DNA from: Pseudoalteromonas espejiana DSM 9414
Lineage (GTDB): Bacteria > Pseudomonadota > Gammaproteobacteria > Enterobacterales > Alteromonadaceae
Assembly (NCBI RefSeq): GCF_002221525.1
Contig: NZ_CP011028.1
Coordinates: forward strand, 2,305,001 to 2,369,000
Direction: 5' to 3'
Length of the DNA: 64,000 nucleotides
This document shows, in pieces, positions 1 to 8,735 of this stretch; within the stretch, counting starts at the first letter, position 1, and the number at the start of each line of letters is the position of its first letter. The position numbers and the translations under genes were made by a program. The notes under the pieces were generated by a model. That model ran no database searches, was not told the origin of the DNA, and saw only the letters and a list, made by a program, of their open reading frames with translations.

Positions 1-3000
1 AACTTAAAGTAGTTCATCGCCATTTCTGGTAAGCCATGGTAGTGCTTTTGACGAAGTGTTTCGTCTTGTGTTGCAACACCGGTTGCACAGTTATTTAAGT
101 GACAAATTCTAAGGTATTTACACCCTAACGCCACCATAGGGCCGGTACCAAAGCCAAAGCTTTCTGCACCTAAAATAGCCGCTTTAATAATGTCTAAACC
201 TGTTTTTAAACCGCCATCTGTTTGCAGACGAATACGATGACGAAGGCCATTTTCAACAAGGGCTTGTTGCGTTTCAGCAAGGCCAAGCTCCCAAGGGCTA
301 CCTGCATATTTTACAGACGTCAGCGGGCTTGCGCCGGTGCCACCGTCGTAACCCGAAATTGTAATTAAATCAGCGTATGCTTTAGCTACACCCGTAGCAA
401 TTGTGCCCACACCTGGCTCTGACACTAACTTAACCGAGATCATCGCTTCAGGATTTACTTGTTTTAAATCGAATATTAGCTGAGCTAAATCTTCAATCGA
501 GTAAATATCGTGGTGCGGCGGTGGTGATATAAGTGTTACACCCGGAACTGAATAACGAAGTTTAGCAATATAAGGCGTTACTTTTTCACCCGGTAGTTGT
601 CCACCTTCACCAGGCTTAGCACCCTGCGCCACTTTGATTTGAATTACATCAGCATTACGAAGGTAATGCGGTGTTACACCAAATCGACCAGAGGCAACTT
701 GTTTGATTCGTGAGTTTTTCTCTGTGTTGTAACGTAGTTTATCTTCGCCACCTTCACCAGAGTTTGAACAGCCACCTAAGCGGTTCATCGCTATAGCTAA
801 CGCTTCATGCGCTTCTGGCGAGAGTGCGCCAATACTCATTGCCGCTGAGTCAAAACGCTTATATAGGTTTTCAGCAGGTTCTACATCGTCGACGCTAATG
901 CCTTTTTCAGGTAATTTAAGCGCTAACATATCACGTAAAGTAGCAATTGGACGATTATTAACTAAATCAGCGTAAGCGCCGTAGTCTTTGTAATCTCCAG
1001 AGCGTACCGCTTTTTGCAGCGTTTGAATAACATCTGGGTTGTAAGCATGGTACTCACCACCGTGCACGTATTTTAATAAGCCGCCATGGCTTAGTAGCTT
1101 ACGCTTACTAAAAGCAAGTTTATGCAGCTTTTGCTGATCAATATCAAAATCACTAAAACACGCGCCCTTAATACGACTTGCAACACCTTTAAAGCACATC
1201 TCTACCATTGCATCAGATAGACCAACCGCTTCAAACAACATTGAACAACGGTACGATGCAACCGTACTTATGCCCATTTTAGACATTATTTTGTATAAGC
1301 CTTTATTAATGGCTTTACGGTACGAAAGTGTTACTTCGCAGTACGATTTTTCAATCACTTTACTGTCGCTCATCGCAACCAGTGACTCGTATGCAAGATA
1401 TGGGTAAATCGCTGTTGCGCCAAAACCAAGTAGTACAGCAAATTGGTGCGCATCGCGTACGCTACCGGTTTCAATAATAATGTTCGATTCACAACGTAAG
1501 TTGTTATCTACAAGGCGCTTTTGCACTGCCCCTACCGCCATAGCAGCAGGAATAGGTAGTTGGCTTTCGCTAAAGTTGCGGTCTGACAAAATAAGCATGA
1601 CACAACCCGCTGCCGCTTTTTCTTGTGCAGAATCACAAATTCGCGCCACTGCGTTTTCTAAGCCTTCTTCAGCTGTGTAAGTAATATCGATTTTACAGTA
1701 GCTGTAATGCTCGTCATCAGCGTTAAGTAGCTGCTGCATGTCTGCATACATTAATATAGGCGTATCGAACTGTAAGCGCTTAGCGTGGCCTGTTGTTTCG
1801 TTAAATACATTTTGCTCACTACCAATACAAGTAGCGAGCGACATTACATGGTTTTCACGTAGCGGATCGATTGGCGGATTAGTTACTTGCGCAAACTTTT
1901 GACGGAAGTAATCGTAGAGTGAACGATGCCCTTCGCTTAGCACAGCAAATGGCGTGTCATCGCCCATTGAGCCTGTCGCTTCTTGGCCGTTTTCACCCAT
2001 TACACGAATAACACTATCGAGCTCTTCATTCGTGTAGCCAAACATTTTTTGGTACTTAGCAAGCGTTTCGTCATCAAACGAGCGATTACCCGCGTCTTGC
2101 TCAGTAAGTTCTTCAAATGGTGTTAAACGCTTAACGTTTTCTTCAAGCCATGACTTATAAGGGTGGCGTGATTTTAAATCTTGATCGATTTCGTCTGAGT
2201 GCCAAATTTTGCCAAGCTTTGTATCGATTACTAATAATTCACCTGGTCCAACACGGCCTTTTTCGACTACTTCATCGGCAGTGTAATCCCATATACCGAC
2301 TTCAGAGGCAAGTGTAATAAAGCCATCTTGTGTAATAACATAGCGCGCAGGGCGAAGGCCATTACGGTCAAGGTTACATGCTGCAAAGCGACCATCAGAC
2401 ATTACAATACCCGCTGGGCCGTCCCACGGTTCCATATGCATAGAGTTAAAGTCATAGAATGCGCGTAAATCATCATCCATTGCACGGTTTTTTTGCCATG
2501 CAGGCGGTACAAGCATGCGCATAGCACGGAATAAATCCATACCACCGGCTAAAAATAGCTCAAGCATATTATCTAAGCTTGATGAATCAGAGCCGGTTTC
2601 GTTTACAAATGGCGCTGCGCTTTGTAAATCAGGAATAAGCGGCGATGAGAACTTGTACGAGCGAGCTCGCGCCCATTGACGGTTACCCTCAATCGTATTT
2701 ATTTCACCATTGTGTGCTAAATACCTAAATGGTTGCGCTAAAGGCCAACGCGGCTGAGTATTGGTAGAAAAACGCTGATGGAAAACACAAATAGCGCTAG
2801 TCATACGAATGTCGGCTAAGTCTAAATAAAAGTTAGGTAAATCTGCAGGCATCATAAGGCCTTTATAGATTGTTACTAACCCAGATAAACTTGCAATGTA
2901 AAATGACTCATCATGCGCTAAACGCTTTTCTGCACGGCGACGTGCTACATATAAACGGCGTTCTAAATCTTTAGAGCGCCAACCTTCAGGCGCACTAACA

Positions 3001-3422
3001 AAAATTTGTTCAAAACCAGGTAACTGCTGAGTAGCAATAGGACCTAGCATTGATGGGTCGGTTGGCACTTCACGCCAGCCTAGTATTTTAAGTGTTTCTT
3101 GTTCTAATTCTTCACATAAAACCTGTTTTGCAGCTTGTGCTAAAACGGGATCTGAATTTAAGAAAACCATGCCTACGGCGTAGTTTTTACCTAAGTGCCA
3201 ATTGTGTTCACTGGCTATAGCACGGAAAAAGCTGTCAGGCTTTTGCAGTAATAAACCACAGCCGTCACCAGTTTTACCATCGGCAGAAATACCACCGCGG
3301 TGTTGCATGCGATCAAGTCCAGTTATAGCTGTACGTATAAGCCTATGACTAGCCTGTCCATTAACTTGGGCTATTAAGCCAAAGCCACAATTATCTTTTT
3401 CTAATTTTGAGTCGTATAACAT
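1..3422 (-). CDS. gltB: Glutamate synthase (NADPH) large subunit, 5' part
   Basis: Large (GOGAT) subunit, which makes two glutamates from glutamine and 2-oxoglutarate with electrons passed from the small subunit. The window holds about 1140 codons; the gene runs off the left edge, and the family is about 1480 residues. The start reads [16 protein letters not shown]; Cys12 should become the N-terminal nucleophile of the class II glutamine amidotransferase domain after propeptide removal. The adjacent [18 protein letters not shown] stretch is typical. Near the cut edge Cys1101, Cys1107 and Cys1112 (C-x5-C-x4-C) are the 3Fe-4S cluster ligands. The C-terminal GXGXG domain and the expected gltD lie outside. 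The spacer upstream carries an ArgR-type box and a LiuR-type palindrome, which suggests nitrogen/amino-acid control. The identification is secure. Confidence 0.97.
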   Translation of the reverse strand, partial: MLYDSKLEKDNCGFGLIAQVNGQASHRLIRTAITGLDRMQHRGGISADGKTGDGCGLLLQKPDSFFRAIASEHNWHLGKNYAVGMVFLNSDPVLAQAAKQVLCEELEQETLKILGWREVPTDPSMLGPIATQQLPGFEQIFVSAPEGWRSKDLERRLYVARRRAEKRLAHDESFYIASLSGLVTIYKGLMMPADLPNFYLDLADIRMTSAICVFHQRFSTNTQPRWPLAQPFRYLAHNGEINTIEGNRQWARARSYKFSSPLIPDLQSAAPFVNETGSDSSSLDNMLELFLAGGMDLFRAMRMLVPPAWQKNRAMDDDLRAFYDFNSMHMEPWDGPAGIVMSDGRFAACNLDRNGLRPARYVITQDGFITLASEVGIWDYTADEVVEKGRVGPGELLVIDTKLGKIWHSDEIDQDLKSRHPYKSWLEENVKRLTPFEELTEQDAGNRSFDDETLAKYQKMFGYTNEELDSVIRVMGENGQEATGSMGDDTPFAVLSEGHRSLYDYFRQKFAQVTNPPIDPLRENHVMSLATCIGSEQNVFNETTGHAKRLQFDTPILMYADMQQLLNADDEHYSYCKIDITYTAEEGLENAVARICDSAQEKAAAGCVMLILSDRNFSESQLPIPAAMAVGAVQKRLVDNNLRCESNIIIETGSVRDAHQFAVLLGFGATAIYPYLAYESLVAMSDSKVIEKSYCEVTLSYRKAINKGLYKIMSKMGISTVASYRCSMLFEAVGLSDAMVEMCFKGVASRIKGACFSDFDIDQQKLHKLAFSKRKLLSHGGLLKYVHGGEYHAYNPDVIQTLQKAVRSGDYKDYGAYADLVNNRPIATLRDMLALKLPEKGISVDDVEPAENLYKRFDSAAMSIGALSPEAHEALAIAMNRLGGCSNSGEGGEDKLRYNTEKNSRIKQVASGRFGVTPHYLRNADVIQIKVAQGAKPGEGGQLPGEKVTPYIAKLRYSVPGVTLISPPPHHDIYSIEDLAQLIFDLKQVNPEAMISVKLVSEPGVGTIATGVAKAYADLITISGYDGGTGASPLTSVKYAGSPWELGLAETQQALVENGLRHRIRLQTDGGLKTGLDIIKAAILGAESFGFGTGPMVALGCKYLRICHLNNCATGVATQDETLRQKHYHGLPEMAMNYFK

Positions 3423-3523
3423 AGACCCCTCCCCTTGCTGCACTGTTAACGTGAATGAACTGCTCGACGATTTGCTAACAGACGCACAAAACTAGCCTCT
3501 ATAGTAAATAGAGTCAATATTAT

Positions 3524-3541
3524 TTTGAATACATATTCACA
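3524..3541. promoter_or_regulatory. Candidate ArgR box upstream of gltB
   Basis: TTTGAATACATATTCACA matches the 18-bp ArgR consensus wnTGAATwwwwATTCAnw at every fixed base. A second, weaker half-site (TGAAT at 3546-3550) follows 20 bp later, close to the 21-bp repeat of tandem ARG boxes. It lies about 100 bp upstream of the gltB start, in promoter range. ArgR control of gltBD is known in E. coli; its action here is inferred. Confidence 0.5.
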
Positions 3542-3683
3542 TTCTTGAATATTTCTCACTTCAAGGCAAGATTTCTTTTTAACTCATAACTTTTAACAAT
3601 TAGTGCTTATTTAACCGTTATTTTTTCATGACACTGGTGTCAATTTTAACATTTTGTAAAAACAAAGGGCTTAACAACCGACC

Positions 3684-3701
3684 CTTTACGTAAACGTAAA
3701 G
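3684..3701. promoter_or_regulatory. Candidate LiuR-type operator upstream of gltB
   Basis: CTTTACGTAAACGTAAAG is a perfect 18-bp palindrome about 260 bp upstream of gltB. The core TTTACGTnnACGTAAA recurs at 59412-59427 in front of leucine dehydrogenase. The core resembles the motif I recall for LiuR, the MerR-family regulator of branched-chain amino-acid catabolism in gammaproteobacteria. It could also serve the divergent exporter operon, but the link to gltB is more sensible. Confidence 0.5.
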
Positions 3702-3880
3702 ATAAACCACAATGAATAAATATTCACTAAAGTTAAGCTAATTCAGTTAACATTTAGATAGTTTAATATGGTTTTAGGAAATTTAAGGATTAGGATCACG
3801 ATTTTTGAGCATTCATGAGTATAGTTATTAAAATTCAGCACCTCTTTCGTACATTATTAGTGAATTTTTATCTAACATTG

Positions 3881-3914
3881 TGTCCGCAGCGGACACATAA
3901 ACTGTCCGCGGACA
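3881..3914. promoter_or_regulatory. Paired palindromes, likely enhancer sites of the NtrC-type regulator
   Basis: Two palindromes lie side by side: TGTCCGCAGCGGACA (3881-3895, 15 bp, perfect) and TGTCCGCGGACA (3903-3914, 12 bp, perfect). They share TGTCCGC/GCGGACA arms and their centres are about 20 bp apart, so they face the same side of the helix. They sit 55-90 bp upstream of a sigma-54-like promoter and in front of an operon that ends with an NtrC-type activator. The most economical reading is an upstream activating sequence for that regulator. This is inference from layout. Confidence 0.5.
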
Positions 3915-3966
3915 TAGATATTAAAGTCTAAAAAATAAAAAACATTAAATATCAGCAACCTAATAG

Positions 3967-3983
3967 TTGGCATGCTAATCGTA
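3967..3983 (+). promoter_or_regulatory. Candidate sigma-54 (-24/-12) promoter
   Basis: TTGGCATGCTAATCGTA fits the sigma-54 consensus yTGGCACGrNNNTTGCw well at -24 (TTGGCA) and less well at -12 (TCGTA for TTGCA; the G is in register, the C is not). Transcription would begin roughly 20 bp before the small ORF at 4017. Support comes from the paired palindromes upstream and an NtrC-type regulator at the end of the operon. Confidence 0.4.
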
Positions 3984-4016
3984 TAACCTTATACACAATC
4001 GCTAATTGGAATTACT

Positions 4017-4112
4017 ATGTTTACTCTGAGCTTATTTTTACTCTCTCCTATTGCAGCTATTTGCACAGCAGTTTTGTTACTGCTGTGCGAAAAATATATA
4101 AAAGCAATATAG
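4017..4112 (+). CDS. Tiny hydrophobic ORF (31 residues) leading the exporter operon
   Basis: An ATG opens 31 codons reading MFTLSLFLLSPIAAICTAVL, continuing with a short LLLL run and ending CEKYIKAI. The product would be one membrane helix with a basic tail. Its TAG stop (4110-4112) overlaps TAGGAG, the Shine-Dalgarno of the adaptor gene at 4122, the arrangement expected for translational coupling. The upstream ribosome site is weak (GGA nine bases before ATG). It may be a small membrane component, a coupling leader, or chance. I do not recognise a family. Confidence 0.4.
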   Translation: MFTLSLFLLSPIAAICTAVLLLLCEKYIKAI

Positions 4113-4121
4113 GAGAGCAAG

Positions 4122-5375
4122 ATGATTAAAGATACTAGCGCACAAGACGTACAGGTAAAATCGCCTGTAAATTATTTTAAACACGCCTTAGTAGCTGCAA
4201 TTGTTTTAATTATAACCTCTATAACCGCTTATATTTTTTTAACAAGCCATAGCGCAAAAAGCTCTATTAGTCGCTCAAAAGTACAAATTGCTAAGGTACA
4301 TATTAAAACACTTATTCGAGATATTGCCGCCAGTGGTAAAATTGTTGCTGCAAATGCCCCTCAAGTGTATAGCCCAGAGCGTGGATATATAGATTTAAAA
4401 GTAAAAGCCGGCGATACCGTAAAACAAGGCGATATACTTGCTCTATTGCAAAGCCCCGAGTTAACAAACGAATTAAAACAGCAAGAGTCTGTACTTGAAA
4501 GACTCAAAGGCGAGCAGCAAAGAAAACATTTGCAAGCAAGGCGCCAAACGCTCACCTTAAATAAAACACTTGATATAGCGAACGTTGAACTAAATGCCGC
4601 TGAACGCGAAAACCGCCGCGCCCAACTATCAATACAAAAACACTTGATTAGCCAAATTGACCTTGAAAAAGCCGTTGATGATTTATCTCGAGCAAAACTG
4701 ACTTATAAACACGCGCAACAAGAAGTGCACCTTGCTAAAGATACGCTCGCCTTTGAACTAAAAGCAGCTAAAAGTGATGTGACCCGCCAACAACTTATTG
4801 TTAATGATTTAATCAGAAAAGTAAGCAACCTATCTATTAAGGCTTCCGTTACAGGGATCGTGGGTAACCTATTAGTGCAACAAAAAGCCGCAGTCACGCA
4901 AAGCCAACCTCTTATGACACTCGTTGACTTAAGTAATTTCGAAGCCGAACTTCAAGTACCTGAAAGTTACGCGAACGAATTAGGGCTCGGTATGAAAGTA
5001 GAGCTTAAGTTGGGCAGTGAAATAGTAATGGGAAATTTGTCCGCCATATCACCAGAAGTTAATAATCGAGAAGTAACAGCACGCGTTCGATTTAAAGGGG
5101 GTACTAACAACATTCGTCAGAACCAACGCTTAACTGCACGCATTTTACTCGACAACCGAGAAGATGTATTGCAGATAAAACGCGGCGCATTCATGCAGCA
5201 AGGCGGAATTGTTGCCTATAAGGTCGATGGCAATATCGCAAAGCGCATACCTATTACAATAGGTGCCACCAGCATTAATGCCGTTGAGCTTTTGAGCGGG
5301 CTAAAAGAAAAGGATGAAATTATTATTTCAAGCTACAGCGACTTTAAACAAGCCGACACGATTTTATTAAATTAA
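4122..5375 (+). CDS. Periplasmic adaptor (membrane fusion protein) of an ABC exporter
   Basis: A 417-residue HlyD/MacA-like adaptor that would link an inner-membrane exporter to an outer-membrane channel. One membrane helix (about residues 20-42) follows a short cytoplasmic tail. Then come a lipoyl-like half (residues 75-105, ERGYIDLKVKAGDTVKQGD), a long coiled-coil hairpin (about 110-240, rich in Lys/Glu/Gln), the second lipoyl half (VTGIVGNLLVQQ) and a beta-barrel/proximal domain. Strong Shine-Dalgarno AGGAG. It is first of four co-directional exporter genes, so it most likely works with the MacB-like ATPase and permeases downstream. No outer-membrane TolC partner is in the window. The substrate cannot be told from sequence. 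Confidence 0.85.
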   Translation: MIKDTSAQDVQVKSPVNYFKHALVAAIVLIITSITAYIFLTSHSAKSSISRSKVQIAKVHIKTLIRDIAASGKIVAANAPQVYSPERGYIDLKVKAGDTVKQGDILALLQSPELTNELKQQESVLERLKGEQQRKHLQARRQTLTLNKTLDIANVELNAAERENRRAQLSIQKHLISQIDLEKAVDDLSRAKLTYKHAQQEVHLAKDTLAFELKAAKSDVTRQQLIVNDLIRKVSNLSIKASVTGIVGNLLVQQKAAVTQSQPLMTLVDLSNFEAELQVPESYANELGLGMKVELKLGSEIVMGNLSAISPEVNNREVTARVRFKGGTNNIRQNQRLTARILLDNREDVLQIKRGAFMQQGGIVAYKVDGNIAKRIPITIGATSINAVELLSGLKEKDEIIISSYSDFKQADTILLN

Positions 5376-5417
5376 ACAGACGTTCTCAGCCAACGCTAAA
5401 AATAATTAGGAACAACC

Positions 5418-6128
5418 ATGTTACAAATGAACAATGTAAGTAAAGTATACCAAACAGAAATGGTGCAAACCCATGCGCTTCGAGATTTCAATTTGCAAGT
5501 AAACGAAGGCGAATTTATTGCTGTTACCGGTCCTAGTGGCTCAGGCAAAACAACCTTTTTAAATATTGCAGGTATGCTCGAGCCTTTTAACGATGGTCAA
5601 TATCTGTTAGATGGCGTTAATGTTGGCAGCCTAAACGACAACCAACGTGCTGATTTGCGTAATCAAAAAATTGGTTTTATATTCCAAGGCTTTAATTTAA
5701 TTCCCGATTTGAACTTGTATGAAAACATAGAAGTTCCTCTTCGTTACCGAGGGGTTAAAGCAAATGAGCGAAAACGTCGAATTGAGCAATGCCTTGAGCA
5801 AGTTGGCTTAGTATCTCGCGCTAAACATTTACCTCAACAACTCTCCGGTGGCCAGCAACAACGTGTAGCAATTGCCCGTGCGCTTGCCGGAGAACCTCGT
5901 TTTTTACTTGCTGATGAGCCAACTGGTAACCTTGACAGCTTAATGGCACGCCAAGTAATGGAGTTACTTGAGCAAATAAATCGCGACGGTGCCACTATTA
6001 TCATGGTGACGCATGATAGCGAATTAGCCCGCCGTGCTCCGCGCAATATTCAAGTAGTTGATGGGCAACTTGCCGACTTTACGCTTTACCAAGGTGCGCA
6101 AAACATTAAAACAGCATCGGGGGTTTAA
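5418..6128 (+). CDS. ABC exporter ATPase, MacB/LolD type
   Basis: A 236-residue stand-alone nucleotide-binding subunit. Walker A GPSGSGKTT begins at residue 38, the Q-loop sits in FIFQGFNLI, the ABC signature LSGGQQQR begins at 142 and Walker B LLADEPTGNLD at about 163, with the H-loop in VTHD. EPTGNLD and the overall length are typical of the MacB/LolD/FtsE branch, which energises mechanotransmission rather than transport through a classical channel. The next gene starts 3 nt after the stop, so ATPase and permease are tightly coupled. In MacB proper, ATPase and permease are fused; here they are separate. Confidence 0.92.
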   Translation: MLQMNNVSKVYQTEMVQTHALRDFNLQVNEGEFIAVTGPSGSGKTTFLNIAGMLEPFNDGQYLLDGVNVGSLNDNQRADLRNQKIGFIFQGFNLIPDLNLYENIEVPLRYRGVKANERKRRIEQCLEQVGLVSRAKHLPQQLSGGQQQRVAIARALAGEPRFLLADEPTGNLDSLMARQVMELLEQINRDGATIIMVTHDSELARRAPRNIQVVDGQLADFTLYQGAQNIKTASGV

Positions 6129-6131
6129 CTA

Positions 6132-7445
6132 ATGTTTATTCATTATTTAGATTTAAGTTGGCGCAGCTTCAAGCGCACCCCACTGGTTAGCTTTTTGATG
6201 GTACTTGCCATTGCGATAGGTATTGGCATAACAATGACCAGCCTAAGTGTTTACCACATGATGTCGGCCGATCCTATCCCGGAAAAAAGCAGCCAACTTT
6301 ACAGTGTGCAATTACAAACAATGGACGACGGTAGTACGTGGCGGACAGAAGATAACGTGCCACTACAACTTACCTATCAAGATGCAGAGAACTTATTAAA
6401 GGCACCCTCTTTAGATAAAAAAGTGGCCATGATGCGTACCGGCTTTTCGGTTTATTTAGACTCTGACAAAATAAAACCTTTTATAGGCAGTGCCCGCATG
6501 ACAACGCCAGACTTTTTTAGCATGTTTAATTTGTCATTTTTATATGGCGGAACGTGGAGCACAGAGCAAGAAAATTCAGCCGCACCCGTTGTAGTTATTA
6601 CACAAGAGCTAAACGACAAGCTATTCGCAGGAAAAAACTCCGTTGGAGAACTAATTTACTTAGATGATGCAAGCTATCAAGTAGTTGGCGTTGTTAAACA
6701 CTGGCCTCTGAATATTAAATATTATGATTTAAATAACGGCGCATTTAATCAAGCCGAAGATTTATTTATGCCCTTTAGTTTAATTAAAGCAAAAGAGCTC
6801 GTTAGTTGGGGTAATAGCAATGGTTGGAAGCACGAAAACACGCCAACCTTTGTAGATAAACTGCAATCGGAGCAAGTATGGATCCAGTTTTGGGCAGAGC
6901 TAAATACGCTAGAGCAAAAACAAGCCTATCAAAATTACTTATTAGCCTACATGCAAGAACAGCAAAAGCGTGGTCGATTTAATCGTAAACAACTGGAGTA
7001 TAAACTTCGCGATGTAAACCAATGGATGCAGTACAACAACGTCGTCACCGAAGACAATAAAATTTTAGTGGGCTTGAGCTTTATGTTTTTAGGTGTCTGC
7101 TTAGCCAATATTTTAGGTTTACTTTTAGCTAAATTTTTACGCCGAGCACCAGAGGTCGGTGTAAGGCGCGCATTAGGTGCAAGTAAAAGACAAATATTTT
7201 TACAGCACTTAGTTGAGGTCGCCATGCTTGGTTTTATAGGTGGCCTACTTGGAATTGTAATAGCACAACTTGGCTTAATGGGCGTAGGGCAAAGCTACAA
7301 CTACTATGAAAACTTAGCGACTATGGATTTAACCATGCTATTGAGCGCCCCATTAATTGCAATTACAACCTGTATTTTTGCTGGTTTGTACCCCGCTTGG
7401 TTAGTGTGCAAAACCAATCCTGCTATTTATCTGAAGAGCCAGTAA
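6132..7445 (+). CDS. FtsX/MacB-like permease 1
   Basis: A 437-residue permease with the MacB layout: a first helix near residues 17-37 (LVSFLMVLAIAIGIGITM), a large periplasmic domain (about 40-310), then three C-terminal helices ending near 430. The segment before the last helices (RRAPEVGVRRALGASKRQI) is the coupling motif typical of FtsX-superfamily permeases. It is paired with a second permease of similar size directly downstream, so the transporter is probably a heterodimer with two ATPase copies. Substrate unknown. Confidence 0.88.
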   Translation: MFIHYLDLSWRSFKRTPLVSFLMVLAIAIGIGITMTSLSVYHMMSADPIPEKSSQLYSVQLQTMDDGSTWRTEDNVPLQLTYQDAENLLKAPSLDKKVAMMRTGFSVYLDSDKIKPFIGSARMTTPDFFSMFNLSFLYGGTWSTEQENSAAPVVVITQELNDKLFAGKNSVGELIYLDDASYQVVGVVKHWPLNIKYYDLNNGAFNQAEDLFMPFSLIKAKELVSWGNSNGWKHENTPTFVDKLQSEQVWIQFWAELNTLEQKQAYQNYLLAYMQEQQKRGRFNRKQLEYKLRDVNQWMQYNNVVTEDNKILVGLSFMFLGVCLANILGLLLAKFLRRAPEVGVRRALGASKRQIFLQHLVEVAMLGFIGGLLGIVIAQLGLMGVGQSYNYYENLATMDLTMLLSAPLIAITTCIFAGLYPAWLVCKTNPAIYLKSQ

Positions 7446-7457
7446 GGGAATACCACA

Positions 7458-8666
7458 ATGTTAGAAATAAAACCTATATTTAATGCCTTATGTCGCTCAA
7501 AGGTAGGCGCTGTGTTACTGCTAATTCAAATTGCAATCACCACGGCAATTGTCAGTAATGCTGCATTTATTATTCAAGACAGAATTAGCTATTTAAACCA
7601 AGAAACAGGCTACCCTGAGCAAGATATATTTAAGTTTAATGTAATGACCTTTGGAAAGGATATTAACTTAAGTCAACAATTTGAGCTTGATGAAACCATG
7701 ATCAGAGAAATGCCAGGCGTAGTCGATGCAGCGCTAAGCAGTAGCGTCCCGCTATCCGGCGGTGGTAGTGCTTCTAGTTTTAATTTAAAACCAGCTCCAC
7801 AAGAAGGCCTAAGTGTAAGAACCGCTTATTTCTTTATAGACGACCACGCAATTAATACCTACGGCGTTAACTTAATTGCTGGGCGAAATTTTACCGAAGA
7901 TGAAGTGCTCGTTACAAATGAAATTACGCAAGAGCGCACCAATGTCACTATAGTCACTAAAGCCCTACTTGATGAGCTATATCCTGAGAGAAATGGTTTA
8001 GGGGAAATAGTTTATTTTGGCGACATACCACTTAAAATTATTGGCGTAATTGAAAAGATGAAAGGCCCGTGGCTCAAAGACAGTAAACCCGATAATCTTG
8101 CGTTTATTCCTTATATTAAAGCAGCAAGCTATGCACAAGTAGCCGTTCGTACAGAACCTGGTCAGCGAGCCATTGTAATGAAAGAAATAGAAAATGCCAT
8201 GCTCGAAAATTACAGTAAGCGCGTTATTAACAATATTAAAGGGCTTGATGAATTAAAAAATGAGTACACAGCTCAAGATCGTCTCATGATGCGCATGCTC
8301 ATCGTATTAATCACTATTTTAGTACTCATAACCGCGTTAGGTATTTTTGGCTTAACCTTATTTAATATTAGCAAACGCACTAAACAAATTGGTACACGCA
8401 GAGCAATTGGCGCAAGAAAGTCGGCCATCGTTAGCTATTTTTTAGTAGAAAATGCATTAATTTGTAGCCTGGGTTTAGCTTTAGGCGTAGTAACAGCACT
8501 ACTGCTTGGGAAAATGTTAATGCAGTATTTTTCTGTCGCGGCGCTACCGCCAAGTTATATAGCAAGCACGGCTATAGCTGTATTTTTAATGAGCCTACTT
8601 GCTGTATTAGCGCCAGCCAAACGCGCAGCTAATATTTCGCCAAGTATCGCAACTCGCACTATTTAA
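7458..8666 (+). CDS. FtsX/MacB-like permease 2
   Basis: A 402-residue partner of the preceding permease: N-terminal helix (about residues 17-37), periplasmic MacB-type domain, then three helices at about 280-300, 330-355 and 370-390. The cytoplasmic coupling segment KRTKQIGTRRAIGARKSAI matches the FtsX-family motif seen in its neighbour. It starts 12 nt after the first permease ends. A 10-bp hairpin (8685-8711) separates it from the regulator gene, so the regulatory pair may be expressed at a lower level. Confidence 0.88.
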   Translation: MLEIKPIFNALCRSKVGAVLLLIQIAITTAIVSNAAFIIQDRISYLNQETGYPEQDIFKFNVMTFGKDINLSQQFELDETMIREMPGVVDAALSSSVPLSGGGSASSFNLKPAPQEGLSVRTAYFFIDDHAINTYGVNLIAGRNFTEDEVLVTNEITQERTNVTIVTKALLDELYPERNGLGEIVYFGDIPLKIIGVIEKMKGPWLKDSKPDNLAFIPYIKAASYAQVAVRTEPGQRAIVMKEIENAMLENYSKRVINNIKGLDELKNEYTAQDRLMMRMLIVLITILVLITALGIFGLTLFNISKRTKQIGTRRAIGARKSAIVSYFLVENALICSLGLALGVVTALLLGKMLMQYFSVAALPPSYIASTAIAVFLMSLLAVLAPAKRAANISPSIATRTI

Positions 8667-8684
8667 TAATACGTAAACCACTAT

Positions 8685-8711
8685 GCTACACTGCTTATTA
8701 GGCAGTGTAGC
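8685..8711 (+). terminator. Hairpin between exporter and regulator genes
   Basis: GCTACACTGC and GCAGTGTAGC form a perfect 10-bp stem around a 7-nt loop. The tail is CTTTAAAAATT, not a clean T run, so this may be a leaky terminator, attenuator or mRNA-stabilising end. Confidence 0.5.
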
Positions 8712-8735
8712 CTTTAAAAATTATAAAAATAACCT

